From contig CBFIHE010000004.1 in assembly GCA_965662345.1 (NCBI GenBank), positions 62,001-126,000 of the forward strand: DNA of 64,000 nt. Reading direction: 5' to 3'. Every line of letters begins with the position of its first letter. The first letter of the stretch is position 1. Source of the DNA: UBA6049 sp965662345 (GTDB lineage: Bacteria; Bacteroidota; Bacteroidia; Flavobacteriales_G; Salibacteraceae). Of this stretch, positions 54,180-61,605 are shown one piece after another. The position numbers and the translations under genes are program-made. The notes below the pieces were generated by a model. That model was not told where the DNA came from. It worked only from the letters and a program-made list of their open reading frames with translations, and did no database searches.

Positions 54180-54196
54180 TTTAGACTAATTCTAAA
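54180..54196. promoter_or_regulatory. Palindrome TTTAGA-N5-TCTAAA in the regulator leader
   Basis: TTTAGACTAATTCTAAA has perfect 6-nt arms and lies between the -7 box (54201-54208) and the start codon at 54176. It covers the expected transcription start. It is the best palindrome near any promoter in the window and resembles the site at 52356-52372. A Fur or DtxR-family repressor is a plausible binder. Confidence 0.4.
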
Positions 54197-54200
54197 GACA

Positions 54201-54208
54201 CAAATATA
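54201..54208 (-). promoter_or_regulatory. -7 promoter box for the LuxR-type regulator
   Basis: Minus-strand TATATTTG matches TAnnTTTG 24 nt upstream of the ATG; no TTG found at 19-21 nt. Confidence 0.4.
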
Positions 54209-54271
54209 GGTGCTTGCCATCCATTTGCTGTTCCTAATAACAAAAAAGATTTTCCTGAGTTTTCAACCAAG

Positions 54272-55186
54272 CTAGCTTACCTCTACTGTAGTTCCTTCTC
54301 TGCCCAAGCGGGTATTCTCAAAGACAGATTTAGCTTCATTCAAATGGTCTGTATAATCAAAATAGCGTGCGCTGTAGTGACCAATAACCAATTGTCCTAC
54401 TTCTGCTAGCTTAGCAATAGTAGCGGCATCTTTGGCTGTACTATGTTTAGTTTGATTGGCTCTTTCTCTTCTATCTTCTAAGAAAGTAGCTTCATGATAC
54501 AGCAAATCTACCCCTTTAATAATGGGGATAATTGCCTCTGAATAAGCTGTATCTGAGCAAAAGGCAAAGCTGTAACTCTTTTTGGGCTCTGTTGTAATTT
54601 GCGCATTTGGGATGCTGGTTCCATCTTCTTTCAGAAAATCTGCACCCTGCTTGATTTTGGGTATCTGTTCCAAGGGAATACCTAGCTCCACAATTTTCTC
54701 GCGCACTAGTTTGCGCTTTCTTGGCTTTTCTCTGAAAAGAAATCCGTTGCAGTCTATCCCGTGGTCTAGTGGAATGGTTAATACCTCTACTCCATCATCA
54801 TCATAAATCAGCTTAGATTCACCAAAGTCTAATGAGTGAAAATGCCATTCATAACTCAAACGAGTATCTGCTAAGTCTAATTGAATCTGAAGCACATCTA
54901 ACAAGCCTGGAGGCCCATAAATGTGCAGTGGAATATTTCTCCCCAGCATATGCATGGTATTGATTAAACCAATCAATCCAAAATAATGATCACCATGCAA
55001 GTGGCTGATAAAAATGGCCTTTATCCGTTGTAATTTAATGCGGTGCCTGCGCAACTGCATTTGAGTTCCCTCACCACAATCAACCAAATAGCGAGATTGA
55101 TTAATATCTACCACTTGGGCTGTGGGGTAACGAGTTGCAGTGGGAATAGCTGAATTTGCTCCTAAAATGGTAACGGATAAACCCAT
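54272..55186 (-). CDS. rnz: Ribonuclease Z
   Basis: The 304-residue metallo-beta-lactamase fold enzyme removes the 3' trailer of pre-tRNA. Motif II is FISHLHGDHYFGL; other ligands are in LDHGIDCNGFLF, YSFAFCSDTAYSEAI, and the C-terminal TKHSTAKDAATIAKLA. The N-terminal block VVDINQSRYLVDCGEGTQ is typical. Length and motifs match the short bacterial form. It lies 4 nt after a T9SS protein gene. Confidence 0.95.
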   Translation of the reverse strand: MGLSVTILGANSAIPTATRYPTAQVVDINQSRYLVDCGEGTQMQLRRHRIKLQRIKAIFISHLHGDHYFGLIGLINTMHMLGRNIPLHIYGPPGLLDVLQIQLDLADTRLSYEWHFHSLDFGESKLIYDDDGVEVLTIPLDHGIDCNGFLFREKPRKRKLVREKIVELGIPLEQIPKIKQGADFLKEDGTSIPNAQITTEPKKSYSFAFCSDTAYSEAIIPIIKGVDLLYHEATFLEDRRERANQTKHSTAKDAATIAKLAEVGQLVIGHYSARYFDYTDHLNEAKSVFENTRLGREGTTVEVS

Positions 55187-55190
55187 GTAT

Positions 55191-55904
55191 TTAATGGATT
55201 ACAGCTAGTTGTTTACTGTAACGCTCACCATTCACCTCTGCACTTATCACATAATATCCTGCAGGCAACTCTTCTGTAGAGATGCGGTTAATTCCTGGGA
55301 GTAAAGTACCGTTATACACTTCGTTCCCAAGTACAGAATACATGCGTATTGAACCCGCATCGCTTTGCGCGCTAAGTTCCAATGTAACCTCATCTTTAGC
55401 TGGATTAGGGTACACCTGAAGTAACTCTTGTGAAACGTTCTCTGAAACGCTAGATGCATCTACAACAATCAATGGAAAAGTCTCATCAAAAGTAGAAGGC
55501 AACAAACTTGTATATACCGCTCCGCTAACCGTTACAAGAAAGGTATCTGCAACCTGTGGTGTACCGTAGTAGTGTAGACACCCTTGTTGACCGCCTAATG
55601 AAAAACAGTCTGTATTATGGCATCCATAAGTCATTCCTGGAGGTAAACCTGTTACAGAGGTTAGCACTAATGAATCAACACTAACATCTATAGTTCCAGG
55701 ACCTATAGGATTATCAATGGCCGTATCTGAGGGTACATTAATCGTTATGGTATCTCCGTAATATTGCCCCAAATACAGTACGGCTCCTCCAGTTGTATCT
55801 GGAACTGGGTATAAAAGAGAGGTAGTATCATCTTGACTAGGAACACATTGCGCTCCGGCCATAATTGTAGAAACTGCAAATAAGAAAGTGTATACGTATT
55901 TCAT
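55191..55904 (-). CDS. Small secreted protein with T9SS type A sorting domain
   Basis: The protein has 237 residues from ATG 55904 (an in-frame ATG at 55928 would overlap the upstream gene by 20 nt). A signal peptide ends near IMAGAQ. A body of about 130 residues with two or three cysteines (CHNTDCFSLGGQQGCLHYYG) is followed by the sorting domain (LLQVYPNPAKDEVTLELS to the end, including PAGYYVISAEVNGERYSKQL). It should be exported by the T9SS. No family for the body is recognised. Confidence 0.75.
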   Translation of the reverse strand: MKYVYTFLFAVSTIMAGAQCVPSQDDTTSLLYPVPDTTGGAVLYLGQYYGDTITINVPSDTAIDNPIGPGTIDVSVDSLVLTSVTGLPPGMTYGCHNTDCFSLGGQQGCLHYYGTPQVADTFLVTVSGAVYTSLLPSTFDETFPLIVVDASSVSENVSQELLQVYPNPAKDEVTLELSAQSDAGSIRMYSVLGNEVYNGTLLPGINRISTEELPAGYYVISAEVNGERYSKQLAVIH

Positions 55905-55908
55905 AAGC

Positions 55909-56283
55909 TTAATCTTCTTCGTTTTCAAAATCTATATGAGCGCCCAATTCACGCTCTACTTCTTCCATAAATACGAGGTCTTGTGCCTCAGTTATTGTTG
56001 GGGTTTGTTCTATGTTGGGGAGTAAGTACCCGAGTTCTTCGTCTAAACCTGCAATAATGAATGAAAGTTCTTCTGCCATTACCTGCTTAAAAAAGGCTTC
56101 AATAACTTTAACACACTCAACATCAAGTGTTAGCACCTCCTCAAGGTTTAACACTACATTACTCTCTGTATGTGAAGACGTATATTCTGTTAAAAGGTTT
56201 GTAAGCAAAGCCGATGAAGGAGCTGAATCAGCAATCTGAATCAATACGTGCTTGTCTCCTTTTTTGATGGTAAACGCACTCAT
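55909..56283 (-). CDS. STAS-like small protein
   Basis: The 124-residue protein has the size and pattern of a STAS domain: a beta strand HVLIQIADS, NVVLNLEEVLTLDVECVKVI as the core, SFIIAGLDEELGYLLP, and an acidic C-terminus. STAS proteins act in anti-sigma or phospho-relay switches. It sits between pyrB (start codon overlap of 4 nt) and the T9SS protein gene, so it is in the pyr transcript. No partner kinase is near. Confidence 0.6.
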   Translation of the reverse strand: MSAFTIKKGDKHVLIQIADSAPSSALLTNLLTEYTSSHTESNVVLNLEEVLTLDVECVKVIEAFFKQVMAEELSFIIAGLDEELGYLLPNIEQTPTITEAQDLVFMEEVERELGAHIDFENEED

Positions 56284-57215
56284 TCTCTTTCAATTTTCTC
56301 AGCCAAAAGGTAGAGTACAGCCATCCGGATAGCTACACCGTTCTCAACTTGGTTGAGGATAATACTCGTATTGGAGTCAGCGATGTCTGAAGAGATTTCA
56401 ACTCCTCTATTAATCGGACCCGGGTGCATTATTGTTAAATCTTCTCTGCCTGCCTTTTTCAATACGTCTTTGGTAAGACCATACATCATGGTGTATTCGC
56501 GTAGAGATGGGAAATACTTAATGTCTTGTCGTTCTAGTTGAATGCGAAGCATATTAGCTACATCACACCACTTAAGCGCATTAATAAGGTTGTATTCAAC
56601 TTTTACACCTAGTGATTCAATATGCTTGGGCATGAGCGTACGTGGACCGCAAACCATAACCTCAGCTCCTAATTTCTGCAAGGCGAAGATGTTAGACAAG
56701 GCCACGCGAGAATGAAGAATATCGCCAACAATCAACACTTTTTTGCCTTCTACCGTTCCAAATTTCTCACGGATAGAATAGCTATCTAATAATGCCTGGG
56801 TAGGATGCTCGTGCGCTCCATCTCCTGCATTTACAATTCGTGCGTCTACGTGCTTACTCAAAAAAACAGAAGCTCCAGGATTAGGGTGCCGCATAACCAC
56901 CATATCCACTTTCATGGAGAGAATATTATTCACCGTATCTATTAGCGTTTCTCCTTTCTTAACAGAGGAGCCAGATGCAGAAAAATTAACCACATCTGCA
57001 GAGAGTCGTTTCTCAGCTAATTCAAATGATAACTTCGTACGGGTTGAATTTTCAAAAAAGAGGTTGGCAATGGTAATATCTCTGAGCGAAGGGACTTTCT
57101 TGATGGGGCGGTTAATCACATCTTTAAAATGATCTGCGGTTTTGAAAATGAGGTCAATGTCATCACGCGTGATGTACTTAATTCCTAACAGGTGATTCAC
57201 GCTTAAACTACTCAT
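56280..57215 (-). CDS. pyrB: Aspartate carbamoyltransferase catalytic subunit
   Basis: The 311-residue enzyme joins carbamoyl phosphate and aspartate in pyrimidine synthesis. Carbamoyl phosphate binding uses FFENSTRTKLSFE, and the aspartate site includes MHPGPINRGVEIS. The HPTQAL motif is at the middle. Its start overlaps pyrR by 8 nt, so the two genes are translated together, as in many Bacteroidota. No pyrI gene follows. Confidence 0.95.
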   Translation of the reverse strand: MSSLSVNHLLGIKYITRDDIDLIFKTADHFKDVINRPIKKVPSLRDITIANLFFENSTRTKLSFELAEKRLSADVVNFSASGSSVKKGETLIDTVNNILSMKVDMVVMRHPNPGASVFLSKHVDARIVNAGDGAHEHPTQALLDSYSIREKFGTVEGKKVLIVGDILHSRVALSNIFALQKLGAEVMVCGPRTLMPKHIESLGVKVEYNLINALKWCDVANMLRIQLERQDIKYFPSLREYTMMYGLTKDVLKKAGREDLTIMHPGPINRGVEISSDIADSNTSIILNQVENGVAIRMAVLYLLAEKIERE

Positions 57216-57756
57216 GCCCCTTCATTGTGTTAAGTAATACCCTACCAGATTCACCTTCCCAAATAACATCAATACGTTCAGAGGCTACAGCATCTACTGT
57301 TCTACCCATATAATCTGGTTGTATAGGTAACTCCCTGCTGAAACGTCTATCTATCAGCACTAAAAATTCTACACTCTTAGGCCTGCCCAAATCCATCAAC
57401 GCATCCATCGCACTGCGAACAGATCTACCTGTATAGAGTACATCATCTATAAGCACAATTCGCTGCCCTTCAATATCAAAAGGCATCTCGGTATTGCTTA
57501 CCGTAATGGGTGTGTCTCTTCTTCTAAAATCGTCTCTGTAGAATGAAATGTCTAACAAGCCATGACGAATGGTATCTTCTTTACGGATATTCTGAATTCT
57601 CTTGTGAAGAATACCAGATAGGTCCCCCCCTCTGGGTTGTAAACCTACAAGAATAGTGTCGGAGAAGTCGTTATGGTCTTCAATCAACTGATAGCTCAAC
57701 CTGTTCATGGTTAAGTCAAGCTGTTTGGGGTTAAGTAAGACTTTGCCGTTTTCCAT
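57208..57756 (-). CDS. pyrR: PyrR-type pyrimidine regulator/uracil phosphoribosyltransferase
   Basis: The 182-residue protein has the PRPP-binding motif IVLIDDVLYTGRSVRSAMD and the PyrR-type start DSL-like block DTILVGLQPRGGDLSG. In Gram-positive bacteria PyrR binds RNA leaders to attenuate pyr genes. Here it may act as an enzyme, as a regulator or both. It is the first gene of a unit with pyrB. I see no obvious anti-terminator structure in the short leader. Confidence 0.92.
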   Translation of the reverse strand: MENGKVLLNPKQLDLTMNRLSYQLIEDHNDFSDTILVGLQPRGGDLSGILHKRIQNIRKEDTIRHGLLDISFYRDDFRRRDTPITVSNTEMPFDIEGQRIVLIDDVLYTGRSVRSAMDALMDLGRPKSVEFLVLIDRRFSRELPIQPDYMGRTVDAVASERIDVIWEGESGRVLLNTMKGHE

Positions 57757-57765
57757 TGCTCAGTG

Positions 57766-57773
57766 CAAATATA
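57766..57773 (-). promoter_or_regulatory. -7 promoter box for the pyrR-pyrB unit
   Basis: Minus-strand TATATTTG matches TAnnTTTG only 9 nt upstream of the pyrR ATG, so the leader would be very short. That argues against RNA attenuation at this promoter. Confidence 0.4.
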
Positions 57774-57788
57774 TTCAAAGCTCAATGG

Positions 57789-58211
57789 CTACAGACTATT
57801 CATGGCTGCCAAAACACCCAATCTATATCCAGCCAAGCCAAAGCCTGAAATACTTCCTATACAATGCTTTCCTATATATGATTTATGCCTGTAATCTTCA
57901 CGCGCAAAAATATTGCTAATGTGCACTTCAATTACGGGTGTATCTATAGCCGCTACTGCATCTGCTAATGCTACAGATGTATGTGTGTAACCACCGGCAT
58001 TCAAAAGAATAACATCTGCTGTTTCGTCTAATTCATGCAATGCACTAATTAACTCCCCTTCTACGTTTGATTGCATTTGCGCGAAAGCAAATTGAGGAAA
58101 CTCAGAAGTAAGCACATGCAAAAAATCATCAAATGATTGCGTGCCGTAGATATTGGGTTCGCGCTGGCCCAGCAAGTTGAGATTAGGTCCGTTTACTATA
58201 GCTACATTCAT
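57789..58211 (-). CDS. aroQ: 3-dehydroquinate dehydratase, type II
   Basis: The 140-residue enzyme makes 3-dehydroshikimate in the shikimate pathway. The N-terminal block IVNGPNLNLLGQREPNIYG and ILLNAGGYTHTSVALADA contain the catalytic tyrosine (PNIYG) and histidine regions; VIEVHISNIFARE follows. Length fits the type II family. The start overlaps the WYL regulator stop by 4 nt (ATGA), so they are coupled. Confidence 0.95.
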   Translation of the reverse strand: MNVAIVNGPNLNLLGQREPNIYGTQSFDDFLHVLTSEFPQFAFAQMQSNVEGELISALHELDETADVILLNAGGYTHTSVALADAVAAIDTPVIEVHISNIFAREDYRHKSYIGKHCIGSISGFGLAGYRLGVLAAMNSL

Positions 58212-59203
58212 GATTTGTAGTGTTTAAGTGCAGCCTCATGCGCCTGCACAATATCATCTTTTAGAGATTGTGGAGAAACTACTTTTACTTGGTTTCCAAA
58301 ACCAATCAGCTTTTCTTTCAATTCGTAGGTAGGAATTACTTTCAAGGTGATTATGTCTGCTTTTATTCGCTGCGAAGCATGTAAGGGTTGACTCTCTAAG
58401 TACTTTTTTAACAATGCATTACATTCTAGCACCACCTCTACCGGTTCTTCTTCTGCAGGTGCAGTAATACCTATGCTATACTTGAAATAGTTTGCAGGTT
58501 TGAAACGCTTTTTCCGTTCAAAGGAATCTTGGCTTAGCTGTAAATCAGAAATTCGATCAAGACCAAAAACGCGGTAATTATTTTTGTTTTCATCTAATCC
58601 TATTACATACCAGCGGTTGGCGTATTCCTTTAATAAGTACGGGTGAATGATTCTACTACTCACCACCTCTGTTCTGTAGTTTAAATAATTAAACGATACC
58701 TTGTTGCGATGCACTGCTGCGTTGAATAAGTCTGTAAGAAACTCTTGTCCGCTAACCGTTTCAGCCTGTTCAAATTGAATAACCTCAGCCGCTTTATTAT
58801 TCTCTACTGGCGAGAGCTTTACTTTATTCAATATTTTATCAATTGCCGCATCGTATTGCTTAAAAAGGCCAATGTTTTTAAACTGATATAAGGTGTTAGC
58901 GGCCATACGAATTGCATTGATTTCTTCTGTACTTAAAGGTATATCTTCAATGCTGTATTCTGGGTCTTCGTAATAGTACCCCTGATACTCTTTGCTAAAT
59001 TTAATAGGTGCCTCATATCCCAGCCCTAGGTCGTTTTTCATTGAAGCCAAATCCTTTTCTATGGTAGATTTACTTACTTCCTTGCCTAGGGCTTCTGAGC
59101 AACCATCCATCAAGTCTAGAACTCCTGGGTAAGGCTTGTATTTATTGCTGATAAGCCTATCAATTACCCGATAACGTATGAGAGCATATTTGTTTGCTGG
59201 CAT
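58208..59203 (-). CDS. WYL domain transcriptional regulator
   Basis: The 331-residue protein has an N-terminal winged-helix HTH (RYRVIDRLISNKYKPYPG, with KSTIEKDLASMKNDLGLG as the recognition region) and a WYL domain (NRWYVIGLDENKNNYRVFGL) with the C-terminal WCX extension. WYL domains bind small ligands or nucleic acids. It is upstream of aroQ, overlapping by 4 nt, and divergent from the ABC-F gene. What it controls is not known. Confidence 0.88.
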   Translation of the reverse strand: MPANKYALIRYRVIDRLISNKYKPYPGVLDLMDGCSEALGKEVSKSTIEKDLASMKNDLGLGYEAPIKFSKEYQGYYYEDPEYSIEDIPLSTEEINAIRMAANTLYQFKNIGLFKQYDAAIDKILNKVKLSPVENNKAAEVIQFEQAETVSGQEFLTDLFNAAVHRNKVSFNYLNYRTEVVSSRIIHPYLLKEYANRWYVIGLDENKNNYRVFGLDRISDLQLSQDSFERKKRFKPANYFKYSIGITAPAEEEPVEVVLECNALLKKYLESQPLHASQRIKADIITLKVIPTYELKEKLIGFGNQVKVVSPQSLKDDIVQAHEAALKHYKS

Positions 59204-59285
59204 TTCTTATTTGTTGCTCACCAAAGGTGCACAAAACTCTCGGAATTACCTTTCTTCAACTACCCTATACCCCTTAATAAAAACC

Positions 59286-59293
59286 TACTTTTG
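59286..59293 (+). promoter_or_regulatory. -7 promoter box for the ABC-F gene
   Basis: TACTTTTG matches TAnnTTTG exactly, 20 nt upstream of the ATG. Confidence 0.45.
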
Positions 59294-59313
59294 CAGCCAA
59301 ATTCAGACTTGGT

Positions 59314-60942
59314 ATGCTAACAGCACAAAACGTTCGCTTACAATACGGTAAGCGAGTTCTATTTGATGAAGTAAACGCAAAATTCGTAGATGGTAATTGC
59401 TATGGAGTAATCGGAGCTAATGGTGCCGGAAAATCTACTTTTCTTAAAATTCTCTCTGGTGAAATTGAAGCCAATACTGGCAGTATTCATTTAGAGCCAG
59501 GAAAACGTTTGGCGGTTCTCAAGCAAAATCACAACGACTATGATGATTTTGCAGTAATCCATACGGTAATGATGGGCCACGAAAAACTGTGGAAAATCAT
59601 GCAAGAAAAAGATGCCATTTACGCTAAACCAGATTTTTCAGATGAAGATGGGATACGCGCTTCTGAATTAGAAGCCGAATTTGCGGAAATGGATGGATGG
59701 AATGCCGAATCTGATGCAGCAGCTTTACTCAGCGGTTTGGGCATAGACGAAGGCGAACATTACAAAAACATGAGTGAGATGACAGGTGCTCTAAAGGTGC
59801 GCGTTCTACTTGCTCAAGCATTATTTGGAAATCCAGATGTGCTCATTTTGGATGAGCCTACCAATGATTTGGATCTGCAAACCATCAGCTGGTTAGAGGA
59901 CTTCTTACTTGACTTTAAGAACACGGTTATTGTAGTTTCTCACGATAGACACTTCTTAGATACTGTTTGTACGCATATAGCAGATATTGATTTTGGTAAA
60001 ATCAACCTTTTCACGGGTAATTATACCTTCTGGTACGAGAGTAGCCAACTAGCACTTCGCCAGCGCGCAGCAGCAAATAAAAAGGCAGAAGACAAAAAGA
60101 AAGAGTTGCAAGAGTTTATTGCTCGCTTTAGTGCCAACGCTTCCAAGTCTAAGCAAGCCACTTCGCGTAAGAAGTTATTAGACAAAATTAATTTAGATGA
60201 AATTCAACCTTCTAATAGGAAGTACCCTGCCATTATCTTTGAACAAGGAAGAGAAGCAGGAAATCAGATTTTGAGAACGGAAGGACTTTCTGCATCCGCT
60301 GATGGAGAAGTTTTCTTCAAGAATTTTGAGCTCAACGTCAATAAAGGAGATAAAATTGCCGTAATAGGCAGAAACTCAAGAGCCATTTCTCGATTCTTTG
60401 ATATTATCATGGGTGAGGCAAAAGCCGATGCTGGAACCTTTGAGTTTGGGCAAACCATTACAACAGCTTATTTACCCAATGATAATGCAGAATTCTTTGA
60501 AACGAATTTGAACTTGATTGATTGGCTGCGTCAATTTGCCGATGGTGAAGAAGTAGATGAAGTCTATGTGCGTGGTTTCTTAGGTAAAATGCTATTTACC
60601 GGTGAAGAGTCATTCAAAAAAGCCAATGTTCTCTCTGGAGGCGAAAAAGTGCGCTGTATGCTATCGCGTATGATGTTGCAGCAAGCCAATTTCTTGGTAT
60701 TAGATGAACCAACGAATCACTTAGACTTGGAGAGTATTCAAGCTTTGAATAACTCTTTGCAGAATTTCAAAGGGTCTTTGATGTTTACTTCTCACGATCA
60801 TACATTTACCCAAACTGTTGCCAACAGAATTATTGAGATTACTCCAAATGGCATCATAGATAAACTGATGACGTATGACGAGTACATAGAACATCCTAGG
60901 GTAATGGAACAACGTGAAGAGCTTTATAGTGTAAATGCTTAA
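59314..60942 (+). CDS. ABC-F family ATPase, YbiT/YkpA-like, with asymmetric ATP sites
   Basis: The 542-residue soluble protein has two ATPase domains and a charged linker. Domain 1 has a standard Walker A (GANGAGKST, 34-42) and Walker B (LILDEPTNDLD) but a weak signature (MTGALKVRVLL). Domain 2 has a degenerate Walker A (GRNSRAIS, about 352-359) but a good signature (LSGGEKVRCML) and Walker B (LVLDEPTNHLD). In ABC dimers one site is made from Walker A of one domain and the signature of the other, so one full site and one degenerate site result. ABC-F proteins act on ribosomes in translation control or antibiotic protection. No transmembrane part is present. Confidence 0.88.
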   Translation: MLTAQNVRLQYGKRVLFDEVNAKFVDGNCYGVIGANGAGKSTFLKILSGEIEANTGSIHLEPGKRLAVLKQNHNDYDDFAVIHTVMMGHEKLWKIMQEKDAIYAKPDFSDEDGIRASELEAEFAEMDGWNAESDAAALLSGLGIDEGEHYKNMSEMTGALKVRVLLAQALFGNPDVLILDEPTNDLDLQTISWLEDFLLDFKNTVIVVSHDRHFLDTVCTHIADIDFGKINLFTGNYTFWYESSQLALRQRAAANKKAEDKKKELQEFIARFSANASKSKQATSRKKLLDKINLDEIQPSNRKYPAIIFEQGREAGNQILRTEGLSASADGEVFFKNFELNVNKGDKIAVIGRNSRAISRFFDIIMGEAKADAGTFEFGQTITTAYLPNDNAEFFETNLNLIDWLRQFADGEEVDEVYVRGFLGKMLFTGEESFKKANVLSGGEKVRCMLSRMMLQQANFLVLDEPTNHLDLESIQALNNSLQNFKGSLMFTSHDHTFTQTVANRIIEITPNGIIDKLMTYDEYIEHPRVMEQREELYSVNA

Positions 60943-60981
60943 GTTGGCATTATTTTAGCTTATCAATTGAAAACAACACAC

Positions 60982-61518
60982 ATGAAAGCACTCAAATCAT
61001 TCGGTCTTCTGTTCATCGGCTTTGCTTTGGTAACATCTTGTAGCAAGCCTTTTGGCAAAAAAGTAAAAGAACCTTTTCAAGGGAATAAATACGAAAGTAA
61101 TGCTCGGTTTTTTAGAGCTGTTGGAAAAGGGGTAAGCAGAGATGAAAACATTGCCAAGAAAAAAGCTTCGCACGAAGCCAAGGCAGAACTGGGAAGTCAA
61201 ATGAATACCACTATAAAAGAGGTTACAGATGACTTTATGAGTAGTACAGAGTATGAGAATAAAGATGAGATTACCGCTAAATTCCAAAGCCTAACCCGTG
61301 CAGTTGTAAACACAGATATTGCTGACTTGCGCAAATTGGGTGAAGAAAAGTATTACGATGAAACCAACTATACGGTTTTTATGGCCTACGAAATCAAGAA
61401 GAAAGCGATGTTTCGTTTCTTGAAAAAGCAAGCCAAAGTTGACAAGAAGCTTAACGATGCGGAACGGAAGCTCATTGATGAAATGCTAGATGAGAAAATC
61501 GCAGAACTAGAAGATTAA
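60982..61518 (+). CDS. Predicted lipoprotein, LPP20-like
   Basis: The protein has 178 residues from ATG 60982, with lipobox LVTSC (C20) and a basic linker. The body reads FFRAVGKGVSRDENIAKKKA with later YETNYTVFMAYE-like blocks (actual YDETNYTVFMAYEIKKKA). The repeat of charged residues and the AxG...EN-A-A pattern resemble the LPP20/FlgO-type lipoprotein fold, a common but poorly defined family. It follows the ABC-F gene by about 40 nt on the same strand and ends before a strong terminator. Confidence 0.65.
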   Translation: MKALKSFGLLFIGFALVTSCSKPFGKKVKEPFQGNKYESNARFFRAVGKGVSRDENIAKKKASHEAKAELGSQMNTTIKEVTDDFMSSTEYENKDEITAKFQSLTRAVVNTDIADLRKLGEEKYYDETNYTVFMAYEIKKKAMFRFLKKQAKVDKKLNDAERKLIDEMLDEKIAELED

Positions 61519-61551
61519 TAGCAAGTCTATTTTCCTTAAGACAGAAAAAAG

Positions 61552-61583
61552 AAAACCCCGATTTCGCGAGAAATCGGGGTTTT
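61552..61583. terminator. Strong bidirectional terminator
   Basis: A 14-nt arm (AAAACCCCGATTTC, 61552-61565) pairs perfectly with 61570-61583 around a 4-nt loop, with T and A tracts on both sides. It separates the lipoprotein gene from the convergent S46 peptidase gene. Confidence 0.85.
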
Positions 61584-61605
61584 ACTTTTGAATAACACGT
61601 TGAGC

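Noticed and set aside
57216..57770. PyrR-controlled attenuator before pyrR
   Set aside because: The promoter box is 9 nt from the ATG and no long leader or hairpin pair is present.
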